From Acerihabitans sp015654925 (GTDB taxonomy: Bacteria > Pseudomonadota > Gammaproteobacteria > Enterobacterales > Enterobacteriaceae), in contig NZ_CP178732.1 in NCBI RefSeq assembly GCF_047324175.1, positions 4,154,001 through 4,218,000 on the forward strand: 64,000 nucleotides of DNA, read 5' to 3'. Under the pieces are notes generated by a model. That model did not search any database and had not been told where the DNA came from. It saw nothing but the letters and a program-made list of their open reading frames with translations. A program made the translations under genes and the position numbers. Positions 51,062 through 59,951 of this stretch are shown here, piece after piece (position 1 is the stretch's first letter; the number at the start of each line of letters is the position of its first letter).

Positions 51062-53110
51062 TTATTTAGCGGTGATATCCAGCAGCGGCGTTTCACCCGC
51101 GATAACCACACCGCTGGCCACGGCCGCTATGGCGCCGAACTGATCCATATTGGCAATCACCACCGGGCTTATCAATGAACGGGCGTTGGCGCCGAGGTAG
51201 TCCAGATCCAGCTCCAGAATCGGCTGTCCCTGGGTCACCTTGCTGCCCTCTTCCGCCAGTAAGGTAAAGCCCTGGCCTTGCAGCCCGACGGTATCGATGC
51301 CGATATGCACGATCACCTCGGCGCCGGAGTCGGTTTCCAGGCAAAAAGCGTGATGGGTGCCGAAGACTTTAACCAGCGTACCGTTGGCCGGCGACAGTAC
51401 CAGTTTGCCGGTAGGCCGGATGGCCACGCCTTCGCCTACCGCTTTGGAGGCGAACGCTTCATCAGGCACCTGATCCAGCGGCACGATTTCGCCGCTGATC
51501 GGCGATACCAGGCTGACCACCACCGGCCGCGATGCCGGCCGCGGCGCTTCGGGAGCGACCGCTGGCTGCACCGGCGCAACGTTGCGGGCGACCGATTTCG
51601 CCGCGGCTATCGGACCGCTGGCCAGCACCGTGCGCATGGCGCCGGCGATAATTTCGGCACGGGTGCCGACAATCACCTGCACGCTCTCTTTATTCAGGCG
51701 GATGACGCCCTGGGCGCCCAGATTTTTGGCCAGCGATTCGTTCACCAGGGCGGAATCTTTCACATTCAGACGCAGGCGGGTAATACAGGCATCTATGCCG
51801 GTCAAATTATCGGAACCGCCAATGGCGCTGATATAACGACGGGCCAAAGCCTCGGTTTCACCGCTTTTAGTGGTGGCCACCGGCTCGACATCCACATCGT
51901 AACCGTCGGATTCGTCACCGGCCACGGCCAGTTCGCGTCCCGGGGTTAGCAGGTTGAAACGTTTGATGGTGAAACGGAAGACCAGATAATAGATAACAAA
52001 GAACACCAGCCCCTGCGGAATCAGCATATACCAGCGCACCGCCAGGGGATTGCGCGAGGAGAGCACCATATCCACCAGGCCGGCGCTAAAGCCGAAACCG
52101 GCCATCCAATGCATCTGGGCGGAGATGAATACCGACAGACCGGTCAATATCGCATGCAGCAGATACAAGACCGGCGCCACGAACATAAAGGAGAATTCCA
52201 GCGGCTCGGTAATACCGGTAAAGAAGGCGGCAAACGCACCGGCCAGCATAATACCGGCGACCTTGCTTCTGTTTTCCGGACGGGCGCATTGATAAATCGC
52301 CAGGGCGGCGCCGGGCAGGCCGAACATCATGATCGGGAAGAAGCCGGCCTGATAGCGGCCCGTGATCCCGACGATGGCGGTACCCGCATCAATCGACTGC
52401 TGGCCGCCAAAGAATTTAGGAATATCATTGATGCCGGCGACATCGAACCAGAACACCGAGTTCAGGGCATGATGCAGACCGACCGGAATCAGCAGGCGAT
52501 TGAAGAAGGCATAGATGCCGGCGCCCACCGAACCCAGGCGCTGGATATGTTCGCCAAACGACACCAGGGCGCTGAACACCAGCGGCCAAACGTACATCAG
52601 GATAAATGCCACCAGGATCATCACGAAGGAGACCAGGATTGGCACCAGGCGCCGGCCGCTGAAGAACGACAGCGCCTTGGGCAGTTCCACATGGCTGAAG
52701 CGGTTGTACAGCTCGGCGGAAATAATCCCTACCAGGATGCCGACGAACTGATTATTGATTTTGCCAAAAGCCGCGGGCACATCGGCCAGCGGGATATGCT
52801 GGATCATCGACACGGCGGCGGGAGCGCACAGCGTGGTGACCACCAAAAAACCGACCAGGCCGGACAATGCCGCCGCGCCGTCTTTATCCTTTGACATACC
52901 GTAAGCGACGCCGACCGCGAACAGCACCGACATATTTTCGATAATGGCCGATCCGGCTTTGATAAAGAAGGCCGCCCACGCGCTGCTGCCCCCCCAACCC
53001 ACCGGGTCAATCCAATAACCGACGCCCATCAGGATGGCGGCGGCTGGCAACGTTGCCACCGGCACCATCAATGCGCGGCCTATTTTCTGAAGATAACTGA
53101 GTATATTCAC
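51062..53110 (-). CDS. nagE: N-acetylglucosamine PTS transporter NagE (IIC-IIB-IIA)
   Basis: Takes up and phosphorylates N-acetylglucosamine. Membrane IIC domain (about 1-380, with the GITEPLEFSFMFVAPVLY and NRLLIPVGLHHALN motifs), then IIB with its phospho-cysteine in GIDACITRLRLNV. The IIA domain follows, with the active histidine in VIVHIGIDTVGL and VSPISGEIVPLDQVPDEAF. 682 aa against 648, with a longer IIC and linker, as I recall for Yersinia-type NagE. The frame opens 17 codons earlier, but GTG 53110 is preceded by AGGGGAA and gives VNILSYLQKIG as the start. Divergent from nagBAC. Confidence 0.95.
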   Translation of the reverse strand: MNILSYLQKIGRALMVPVATLPAAAILMGVGYWIDPVGWGGSSAWAAFFIKAGSAIIENMSVLFAVGVAYGMSKDKDGAAALSGLVGFLVVTTLCAPAAVSMIQHIPLADVPAAFGKINNQFVGILVGIISAELYNRFSHVELPKALSFFSGRRLVPILVSFVMILVAFILMYVWPLVFSALVSFGEHIQRLGSVGAGIYAFFNRLLIPVGLHHALNSVFWFDVAGINDIPKFFGGQQSIDAGTAIVGITGRYQAGFFPIMMFGLPGAALAIYQCARPENRSKVAGIMLAGAFAAFFTGITEPLEFSFMFVAPVLYLLHAILTGLSVFISAQMHWMAGFGFSAGLVDMVLSSRNPLAVRWYMLIPQGLVFFVIYYLVFRFTIKRFNLLTPGRELAVAGDESDGYDVDVEPVATTKSGETEALARRYISAIGGSDNLTGIDACITRLRLNVKDSALVNESLAKNLGAQGVIRLNKESVQVIVGTRAEIIAGAMRTVLASGPIAAAKSVARNVAPVQPAVAPEAPRPASRPVVVSLVSPISGEIVPLDQVPDEAFASKAVGEGVAIRPTGKLVLSPANGTLVKVFGTHHAFCLETDSGAEVIVHIGIDTVGLQGQGFTLLAEEGSKVTQGQPILELDLDYLGANARSLISPVVIANMDQFGAIAAVASGVVIAGETPLLDITAK

Positions 53111-53217
53111 CTTGATTCCCCTATTGATCTTATCGACCGACCCACAATGTGAGGCGCCCAACCCAATGCCTGCTTCAAAACCGCGCCTGACGAACTGTCA
53201 TACGCAGTGTATTAAGT

Positions 53218-53238
53218 TTAATTTTCTTCGCAAATTAA
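53218..53238. promoter_or_regulatory. NagC-type operator near nagE
   Basis: TTAATTT, 7 bp, AAATTAA: a perfect inverted repeat of the A/T-rich half-sites used by NagC. It lies about 108 bp upstream of the nagE start, in the position of the E. coli nagE operator. Confidence 0.6.
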
Positions 53239-53250
53239 TTACCGGTATTA

Positions 53251-53266
53251 TGTGATTAGAATCACC
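53251..53266. promoter_or_regulatory. CRP site in the nagE-nagB gap
   Basis: TGTGA-TTAGAA-TCACC matches the CRP consensus TGTGA-N6-TCACA at nine of ten fixed positions. It lies between the two NagC-like boxes, as in E. coli, where CRP activates both divergent genes. Confidence 0.7.
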
Positions 53267-53313
53267 TTGAACCGGTAGAATTTGTGACTTATTCTACGAT
53301 TCATGTCAAACTT

Positions 53314-53332
53314 ATTTTGCACTACGAAAAAT
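53314..53332. promoter_or_regulatory. Second NagC-like operator, near nagB
   Basis: ATTTT and AAAAT arms around a GC-containing centre (with CTTATTTT at its left edge), 122 bp before the nagB start. With the box at 53218 it would allow NagC looping across the divergent promoter, as established in E. coli. The centres of the two boxes are about 95 bp apart. Confidence 0.45.
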
Positions 53333-53454
53333 CAACTTATACTTTTCCCGTCAGGTCAAAGAGTCATAGCCGCGCTGTTTTATGCTGCTCGCGCTAACGC
53401 TATACTTCCTTCACCGTTCCGGGCAACTGCTTTTACCTTAAAAAGAGGCCAATA

Positions 53455-54264
53455 ATGAGACTTATCCCTTTAGAAACCGCCGCTGATGTCGGCAAATGGG
53501 CAGCCAGCCATATCGTCGAGCGCATTAACGCGTTCAAACCGACCAAGGAACGTCCGTTTATCCTGGGACTGCCGACCGGCAGCACGCCGATGGAAGCCTA
53601 CAAATATCTTATCCAGATGCATAAAGCGGGCCAGATCAGCTTCGAAAACGTCGTCACCTTCAACATGGATGAATATGTCGGCCTGCCAACCGAGCATCCG
53701 GAAAGCTACTCGTCATTTATGCACCACAATTTCTTCGATCATGTTAATATTCCTAAAGAAAACATTAACCTGTTAAACGGCAACGCGCCGGATATCGACG
53801 CCGAATGCCGCCGTTATGAAGAGAAAATCCGCTCTTACGGCAAAATCCACCTGTTTATGGGCGGCGTGGGCAACGACGGGCATATCGCCTTCAACGAACC
53901 GGCGTCTTCCCTGGCGTCCCGTACCCGCATCAAAACCCTGACCCAGGAAACCCGCCGCGCCAACTCGCGCTTTTTTGATAACGATATCGAACAGGTTCCG
54001 CGTTTCGCCCTGACCGTCGGCGTCGGCACCCTGCTGGATGCGGAAGAAGTCATGATTCTGGTCATTGGCCACAATAAAGCCCTGGCGCTACAGGCCGCGG
54101 TTGAAGGCAACGTGAATCATATGTGGACAATAAGTTGTCTGCAGCTCCATGCTAAGGCGATCATGGTTTGCGATGAGCCGTCCACGCTGGAATTGAAGAT
54201 TAAAACGGTAAAATATTTCCGCGAACTGGAAGCGGCCGAAGCGCCAAACGCGAAAAAAGTGTAA
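53455..54264 (+). CDS. nagB: Glucosamine-6-phosphate deaminase NagB
   Basis: Converts glucosamine-6-phosphate to fructose-6-phosphate and ammonia. 269 aa against 266. Phosphate-binding GLPTGSTPMEAYKYL, the catalytic acid in FNMDEYVGL and the substrate-site GGVGNDGHIAFNEPASSL. Allosteric GlcNAc6P-site residues such as the N-terminal MRLIPL are retained. First gene of nagBAC; nagA begins 20 bp later. Confidence 0.98.
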   Translation: MRLIPLETAADVGKWAASHIVERINAFKPTKERPFILGLPTGSTPMEAYKYLIQMHKAGQISFENVVTFNMDEYVGLPTEHPESYSSFMHHNFFDHVNIPKENINLLNGNAPDIDAECRRYEEKIRSYGKIHLFMGGVGNDGHIAFNEPASSLASRTRIKTLTQETRRANSRFFDNDIEQVPRFALTVGVGTLLDAEEVMILVIGHNKALALQAAVEGNVNHMWTISCLQLHAKAIMVCDEPSTLELKIKTVKYFRELEAAEAPNAKKV

Positions 54265-54284
54265 CCGATAACCGGGAGCAAACG

Positions 54285-55433
54285 ATGTATGCATTAATCA
54301 ATGGCCGGATTTTCACCGGTTATCAGATACTTGACAACCATGCGCTGACCGTGGCCGATGGTGCGATCGCCGATATCTGTCCGGTGGCGTCGCTGCCCGC
54401 AGACGTGGAACAACGCGACCTCGCCGGCGCGATCCTGGCGCCGGGATTTATCGACCTGCAGCTTAACGGATGCGGCGGCGTGCAGTTCAATGACTCTCTC
54501 GACGCGCTGTCGGTGGAAACATTGGAAATCATGCAGCGCGCCAATGTCAAAGCCGGCTGCACCAGCTTTTTGCCGACCCTGATCACCAGCACCGATGAAT
54601 TTATGCGGCGCGCGATCGAGGTGATGCGCGCTTTTCTGGCGCAGCACGCCCACCAGGCGCTGGGCTTGCATTTGGAGGGTCCTTACCTCAACCCCATCAA
54701 AAAAGGCACGCACGATCCGGCCCTGATGCGCCGGCCCGACCCGGCCATGGTGGATTTCCTGTGCGAAAACGCCGATGTGATCGCCAAACTGACGCTGGCG
54801 CCGGAAATGGTCGACGCCGCGATAATCCGCCGCCTGGTGGCCGCGGGCATCCGGGTATCCGCCGGGCATTCCAACGCGACCTACGATGAGGCGAAAGCGG
54901 GTTTTGCCGCCGGTATCAGTATCGCCACCCATCTGTTCAACGCCATGCCGCCGCTGGTTGGCCGCGAACCGGGGCTGATCGGCGCCATTTTTGATACGCC
55001 GACGCTGTATTGCGGCGCGATCGCCGACGGGCTGCACGTTAACTATGCCAATATCCGCAACGCCAAACGCATCAAAGGCGATAAACTGATACTGGTCACC
55101 GACGCTACCGCGCCCGCCGGCGCCGAGCCGCCGATTGATAGCTTCATTTTTGCCGGTAAAACAATATACTATCGTGACGGCCTGTGCGTGGATGAACACG
55201 GCACCCTGAGCGGTTCGGCGCTGACCATGATCGAAGCGGTTCGCAATAGCGTCGAGCACGCCGGCATCGCGCTGGACGAAGCGCTGCGCATGGCAACCCT
55301 TTATCCGGCGCAGGCCCTGGGCGTGGAAAATCAGTTGGGTACCCTGCAGGTTGGCAAGGTGGCAAACCTGACCGCTTTTACCCGCGATTACCGGATAACC
55401 AAAACTATCGTTAATGGCGACGAAGTTCTTTAG
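54285..55433 (+). CDS. nagA: N-acetylglucosamine-6-phosphate deacetylase NagA
   Basis: Removes acetate from GlcNAc-6-phosphate. 382 aa, as in E. coli. Amidohydrolase barrel with the metal ligand glutamate in LHLEGPYLNPIKKGTH, metal histidines in VSAGHSNATYDEA and GISIATHLFNAMPP, and the catalytic aspartate in LILVTDATAPAG. Middle gene of nagBAC. Confidence 0.97.
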   Translation: MYALINGRIFTGYQILDNHALTVADGAIADICPVASLPADVEQRDLAGAILAPGFIDLQLNGCGGVQFNDSLDALSVETLEIMQRANVKAGCTSFLPTLITSTDEFMRRAIEVMRAFLAQHAHQALGLHLEGPYLNPIKKGTHDPALMRRPDPAMVDFLCENADVIAKLTLAPEMVDAAIIRRLVAAGIRVSAGHSNATYDEAKAGFAAGISIATHLFNAMPPLVGREPGLIGAIFDTPTLYCGAIADGLHVNYANIRNAKRIKGDKLILVTDATAPAGAEPPIDSFIFAGKTIYYRDGLCVDEHGTLSGSALTMIEAVRNSVEHAGIALDEALRMATLYPAQALGVENQLGTLQVGKVANLTAFTRDYRITKTIVNGDEVL

Positions 55434-55452
55434 ATGAGCGAGTAATACACCG

Positions 55453-56676
55453 ATGATCCCAGGCGGACAGGCCCCGATAGGAAACGTTGACCTTGTCAAG
55501 CAGTTGAATAGCGCGGCGGTCTACCGCCTGATCGATCAATCCGGGCCGATATCGCGCATCCAGATCGCCGAACTCAGCCAGCTGGCCCCCGCCAGCATCA
55601 CTAAAATTACCCGCCAGATGCTGGAGCGCGGGCTGATCCGCGAAGTGGATCAGCAGGCGTCCACCGGCGGCCGGCGGGCTATTTCCATTGTGACCGAAAC
55701 CCGTTCGTTCCAGGCCATCGGCGTACGGCTCGGCCGCCACGATACCACCATCACCCTCTACGATCTCACCGGCAAAGCGCTGCATGAAGAGTTCACCCCG
55801 CTGCCGCAAACCACCCAGGCGGCGCTGGAAGAGGCGCTATTTGACGCCATCACCCGCTTTCTCGAACTGATCCAGCGCAAAAGCCGGGAATTAATCGCCA
55901 TATCCGTCATACTGCCCGGCCTGGTAGACCCCTATTCCGGGGTGGTGCGCTATATGCCGCATATCAGCGTCAATCATTGGCCGCTGGTGGAGAATCTGCA
56001 AAAACGGTTTCATCTCACCGCCTTCGTGGGTCATGACATCCGCAGTCTGGCCCTGGCCGAGCACTATTTTGGTGCAACCAGGGACTGCGACGATGCCATT
56101 TTGGTTCGCATCCACCGCGGCACCGGGGCCGGGATCATCGTTAACGGCCAGATTTTCCTCGGCAGCAACGGAAATGTGGGGGAAATCGGCCATATCCAGG
56201 TCGATCCCCTGGGCGAACGCTGCCACTGCGGCAATTTTGGCTGCCTGGAGACCATCGCCGCCAACGGCGCCATCGAGCAACGGGTCCGCCATTTGCTCGG
56301 CCAGGGCTACCCGAGCAGGCTGTCATTGGATAATTGCAAAATCGACGCTATCTGCAAAGCCGCCAACCGCGGCGATACCCTGGCCTGCGAAGTGATCGAG
56401 CATGTGGGCCATCATTTGGGCAAAGCGGTGGCCATCGCCATTAACCTGTTTAATCCGCAGAAGGTGGTGCTGGCCGGCGAGATTATCGAGGCGCACAAGA
56501 TACTGCTGCCCGCGATACAGCGCTGCATCGATAACCAGGTGCTCAACGGTTTTCGCCAGAATCTGCCGGTGGTGATATCGACGCTTAACCATGGTTCGGC
56601 CATCGGCGCCTTTGCCCTGGTGAAACGCGCCATGCTTAACGGCGTATTGTTGCAGCGCCTGCTGGAAACGGCCTGA
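55453..56676 (+). CDS. nagC: NagC, ROK-family transcriptional repressor
   Basis: Repressor of amino-sugar genes, released by GlcNAc-6-phosphate. The N-terminal winged helix (LNSAAVYRLIDQSGPISRIQIAELSQLAPASITKI) is followed by a ROK domain with ILPGLVDP, RIHRGTGAGIIVNG, EIGHIQVDPLGERCHCGNFGCLE (zinc cysteines) and FNPQKVVLAGEI. 407 aa against 406. 19 bp after nagA. The umpH (nagD) gene that follows it in E. coli is absent. Confidence 0.97.
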   Translation: MIPGGQAPIGNVDLVKQLNSAAVYRLIDQSGPISRIQIAELSQLAPASITKITRQMLERGLIREVDQQASTGGRRAISIVTETRSFQAIGVRLGRHDTTITLYDLTGKALHEEFTPLPQTTQAALEEALFDAITRFLELIQRKSRELIAISVILPGLVDPYSGVVRYMPHISVNHWPLVENLQKRFHLTAFVGHDIRSLALAEHYFGATRDCDDAILVRIHRGTGAGIIVNGQIFLGSNGNVGEIGHIQVDPLGERCHCGNFGCLETIAANGAIEQRVRHLLGQGYPSRLSLDNCKIDAICKAANRGDTLACEVIEHVGHHLGKAVAIAINLFNPQKVVLAGEIIEAHKILLPAIQRCIDNQVLNGFRQNLPVVISTLNHGSAIGAFALVKRAMLNGVLLQRLLETA

Positions 56677-56997
56677 TAGTACCGTTTAGTGCCGTTTTAG
56701 TTGTTTTCCCACGCCGCCCCCGCGCTCAAATGGTGCGCGGATGCGGGGCGATGAGCACCGGTGGCGCGTTTTACCCATTCACGAATACATAAATTAACCC
56801 GCCGCCTCGTCCGTTTTATTGATGAATTCCCATTTTTCACGCCATAAAAATGAATTATCACCAGCGGCTACGCTTTTTTTATTGATTGATATTGAATATT
56901 GGTGCCATTTTAGTGCTAAATCGATGTCAACACCCGATGGTTACTCTTGAAGCCACCATAGAGCACCAGCCCTAAGCAAGGCGTAAGGAAGAAAATA
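56677..56997. other. nagC-asnB intergenic region
   Basis: 321 bp where E. coli carries umpH (nagD). No phosphatase remnant could be read in any frame. The last 150 bp are AT-rich and should contain the asnB promoter. No operator could be identified. Confidence 0.5.
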
Positions 56998-58659
56998 ATG
57001 TGTTCAATTTTTGGAGTACTGGATCTCAAATCCGATCCGTCCGAACTGCGTAAAACCGCGCTGGAAATGTCGCGCCTGATGCGCCACCGCGGCCCCGACT
57101 GGTCCGGGGTGTTCGCCAGCGACAAAGCCATACTGGCCCATGAGCGCCTGTCCATCGTGGACGTGAATACCGGCGCCCAGCCGTTATATAACGCCGCCCA
57201 CACCCATGTGCTGGCGGTAAACGGCGAAATCTACAACCACCAGGCGCTGCGCCAGGAATTGGGCGATCGTTATGCGTTTCAGACCGGCTCCGACTGTGAA
57301 GTCATTTTGGCGTTATACCAGGAAAAGGGCCCGGCGTTCCTGGACGAACTGCGCGGCATGTTCGCGTTTATTCTTTATGACACGGAAAAAGACGCCTACC
57401 TGGTTGGCCGCGACCATATGGGCATCATTCCGTTATATATGGGCTATGACGAGAACGGCACCATGTATGTCGCTTCGGAAATGAAGGCTTTAGTGCCTAT
57501 TTGCCGCAGCATCAAGGAATTTCCCCCTGGAAGCTACCTCTGGAGCCAGGACGGCGAGATCCGCGAATATTATTCCCGCGACTGGTTCTCTTATGACAAC
57601 GTCAAAGACAACGTCACCGACAAAGCGGCGCTGCGCGACGCGCTGGAAGAATCGGTCAAGAGCCACCTGATGTCCGACGTGCCTTACGGCGTGCTGCTTT
57701 CCGGCGGTCTGGATTCATCGGTGATCTCCGCCATTACCAAAAAATATGCCGCCCGCCGGGTGGAAGACGGCGCGCGCAGCGAGGCCTGGTGGCCGCAGCT
57801 GCACTCCTTCGCCGTTGGCCTGGAAGGCTCGCCGGATCTGCGCGCGGCCAAAGAAGTGGCCACCCATCTGGGCACCGTGCATCACGAAGTGCATTTCACC
57901 GTGCAGGAAGGGCTGGACGCCATCCGCGATGTGATTTATCACATTGAAACCTACGATGTGACCACGATTCGCGCCTCGACGCCGATGTATTTGATGTCGC
58001 GTAAAATCAAGGCGATGGGCATCAAAATGGTGCTGTCCGGCGAAGGGGCCGATGAAGTGTTCGGCGGCTACCTGTACTTCCATAAAGCGCCGAATGCCAA
58101 AGAGTTCCATGAGGAACTGGTGCGCAAACTGCAGGCGCTGCATATGTATGACTGCGCGCGCGCCAATAAAGCCATGTCCGCCTGGGGCGTGGAAGCCCGC
58201 GTGCCGTTCCTGGATAAAAACTTCCTCGACGTGGCGATGCGTATTAACCCGCAGGACAAAATGTGCGGCAACGGTAAAATTGAAAAACATGTGCTGCGCG
58301 AATGTTTTGCATCCTACCTGCCGGAAAGTATCGCCTGGCGGCAGAAAGAGCAGTTCTCGGACGGCGTGGGGTATAGCTGGATCGATACGCTGAAAGTGGT
58401 GGCCGGCGAACAGATTACCGACCAGCAGTTGGCCAACGCGCATTTCCGCTTCCCGTACAACACGCCGAACTCCAAAGAGGCATATTTCTACCGCCAGATC
58501 TTTGAAGAGCTGTTCCCGCTGCCCAGCGCGGCGGAATGCGTGCCCGGCGGCCCGTCCGTGGCCTGTTCCTCGGCCAAGGCCATTGAATGGGACGAATCGT
58601 TCAAAAACATGGACGATCCCTCGGGCCGCGCCGTGGGCGTGCATCAGTCCGCCTACTAA
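56998..58659 (+). CDS. asnB: Asparagine synthetase B (glutamine-hydrolysing)
   Basis: Makes asparagine from aspartate with ATP and glutamine. The N-terminal glutaminase begins with the nucleophile C2 (MCSIFGV) and has RHRGPDWSG and AVNGEIYNH. The synthetase domain has the pyrophosphate loop LLSGGLDSSVISA and SGEGADEVFGGYLYF. 553 aa against 554. Single gene closed by a good terminator. Confidence 0.98.
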   Translation: MCSIFGVLDLKSDPSELRKTALEMSRLMRHRGPDWSGVFASDKAILAHERLSIVDVNTGAQPLYNAAHTHVLAVNGEIYNHQALRQELGDRYAFQTGSDCEVILALYQEKGPAFLDELRGMFAFILYDTEKDAYLVGRDHMGIIPLYMGYDENGTMYVASEMKALVPICRSIKEFPPGSYLWSQDGEIREYYSRDWFSYDNVKDNVTDKAALRDALEESVKSHLMSDVPYGVLLSGGLDSSVISAITKKYAARRVEDGARSEAWWPQLHSFAVGLEGSPDLRAAKEVATHLGTVHHEVHFTVQEGLDAIRDVIYHIETYDVTTIRASTPMYLMSRKIKAMGIKMVLSGEGADEVFGGYLYFHKAPNAKEFHEELVRKLQALHMYDCARANKAMSAWGVEARVPFLDKNFLDVAMRINPQDKMCGNGKIEKHVLRECFASYLPESIAWRQKEQFSDGVGYSWIDTLKVVAGEQITDQQLANAHFRFPYNTPNSKEAYFYRQIFEELFPLPSAAECVPGGPSVACSSAKAIEWDESFKNMDDPSGRAVGVHQSAY

Positions 58660-58702
58660 AGCCTAAGGCCCGGTGGGGCAAACCGGTTTCACTGCAAAAT
58701 CA

Positions 58703-58728
58703 ACGGGCCTGCGGGGCCCGTTTTTTTA
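58703..58728 (+). terminator. Intrinsic terminator after asnB
   Basis: Stem ACGGGCC/GGCCCGT with a 5-nt loop, followed by TTTTTTA. Confidence 0.93.
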
Positions 58729-58829
58729 TGGTTAAACGGGATAAAATCGCCTTTATGCCGCTTTTATCATCAGGTTGGTCATAACCCAGACAAACAGCAT
58801 GCGCAAAGCCTGATTCCCAAAAAAAGGAG

Positions 58830-58858
58830 TTGACTGGATTTGCGCAACTACGCATAAT
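58830..58858 (+). promoter_or_regulatory. Promoter of the Met-Leu-Gln tRNA operon
   Basis: -35 TTGACT, 17-bp spacer, -10 CATAAT, then the GC-rich discriminator GCGCCCC typical of stringently regulated tRNA promoters. 41 bp before the first tRNA. Confidence 0.85.
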
Positions 58859-58899
58859 GCGCCCCGCAACGCCGAATGAAGGTCACGCGGAAGAAAGAC

Positions 58900-58976
58900 G
58901 GCTACGTAGCTCAGCTGGTTAGAGCACAGCACTCATAATGCTGGGGTCACAGGTTCGAATCCCGTCGTAGCCACCA
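58900..58976 (+). tRNA. tRNA-Met (elongator, CAU)
   Basis: 77 nt with CCA. Acceptor GGCTACG/CGTAGCC, anticodon CAT in CACTCATAATG. Elongator type: the acceptor pairs at position 1 and the initiator GGG/CCC anticodon stem is lacking. First gene of the six-tRNA cluster, equivalent to E. coli metT. Confidence 0.97.
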
Positions 58977-58982
58977 TACTTT

Positions 58983-59067
58983 GCGGGAGTGGCGAAATTG
59001 GTAGACGCACCAGATTTAGGTTCTGGCGCCGCAAGGTGTGCGAGTTCAAGTCTCGCCTCCCGCACCA
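58983..59067 (+). tRNA. tRNA-Leu (UAG)
   Basis: 85 nt with CCA and the long variable arm of class II tRNAs. Acceptor GCGGGAG/CTCCCGC, anticodon TAG in AGATTTAGGTTCT. Equivalent to leuW. Confidence 0.97.
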
Positions 59068-59087
59068 TTATTCGGTTACGCAGCGGA

Positions 59088-59162
59088 TGGGGTATAGCCA
59101 AGCGGTAAGGCAGCGGGTTTTGATCCCGCCACTCCCAGGTTCGAATCCTGGTACCCCAGCCA
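59088..59162 (+). tRNA. tRNA-Gln (UUG), copy 1
   Basis: 75 nt with CCA. Acceptor TGGGGTA/TACCCCA with the unpaired-type U1-A72 of Gln tRNAs; anticodon TTG in GGTTTTGATCC. Confidence 0.97.
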
Positions 59163-59243
59163 TTCGTTTCACGGCGGCAGCGCCGTTAACTGAATCAAGG
59201 TTAACGAAACGACGAATTACGCGGTTGCACGACGTTGGGAAAT

Positions 59244-59318
59244 TGGGATATAGCCAAGCGGTAAGGCAGCGGGTTTTGATCCCGCCACCCCCAGGTTCGA
59301 ATCCTGGTATCCCAGCCA
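59244..59318 (+). tRNA. tRNA-Gln (UUG), copy 2
   Basis: 75 nt with CCA. Differs from copy 1 in a compensated acceptor pair (TGGGATA/TATCCCA) and one variable-loop base, so both copies look functional. The 81-bp spacer before it contains the palindromic pair CGTTAAC/GTTAACG. Confidence 0.97.
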
Positions 59319-59377
59319 AAAAAGTCGGAAAAAGTTTTTAAAAAGTATTGTAAGTCCCGAATTTTTAAGTATAATTC

Positions 59378-59454
59378 GGCTACGTAGCTCAGCTGGTTAG
59401 AGCACAGCACTCATAATGCTGGGGTCACAGGTTCGATTCCCGTCGTAGCCACCA
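59378..59454 (+). tRNA. tRNA-Met (elongator, CAU), copy 2
   Basis: 77 nt with CCA, identical to the first tRNA-Met except for one T-loop base (TTCGATT instead of TTCGAAT). Equivalent to metU. Confidence 0.97.
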
Positions 59455-59460
59455 CATTTT

Positions 59461-59534
59461 TGGGGTATCGCCAAGCGGTAAGGCAGCGGATTCTGATTCC
59501 GCCACCCCAGGTTCGAATCCTGGTACCCCAGCCA
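59461..59534 (+). tRNA. tRNA-Gln (CUG)
   Basis: 74 nt with CCA. Anticodon CTG in GATTCTGATTC; acceptor TGGGGTA/TACCCCA. The variable loop has four bases (CACC) where the two UUG genes have five. Last gene of the cluster, 6 bp after tRNA-Met. Confidence 0.95.
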
Positions 59535-59561
59535 TATAAAGACTGCGCAAGCAGCGGTAAG

Positions 59562-59601
59562 CGGGGCGATTGTCGAAAGACATCGCCCCGTTTTCTTTTT
59601 A
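59562..59601 (+). terminator. Terminator of the tRNA cluster
   Basis: CGGGGCGAT/ATCGCCCCG arms extended by GTC/GAC around GAAA, followed by TTTTCTTTTTA. The rest of the gap to 59951 shows no clear site. Confidence 0.92.
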
Positions 59602-59951
59602 TCCATTAATCCCTCTTAACTCTCGCCGCGCTTGCTTCCGGCCGTCATCGGTTGGCCGGCGGCCGCCACAAGATAAATTCAACTTTTATTCACTTTTACT
59701 GCAACTAAAAGCGACATGAGCACTCCCAGATCATGGTAGCGGGCATATTGCTAGGGGCACAATTCCCCGCGGTTTGGATCGGGAAAGGGCATGCTGCTTG
59801 CGACAAAGAGATCATTACCCGTTATCCGGGGCGCTTAGCCGGTTAAATGACCATGTTTCAGGGAGCTGTTCCGGCCTTTGATTGTGTCGCATATGAGGTA
59901 AATTCAGGCACATCAATTGATAAATTGACAATTATTCATTGGGAATCAACG

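Noticed and set aside
59345..59376. TATAAT and TTGTAA just before the second tRNA-Met, resembling a promoter
   Set aside because: The start point would fall inside the mature tRNA; the gene is better explained as part of the cluster transcribed from 58830.
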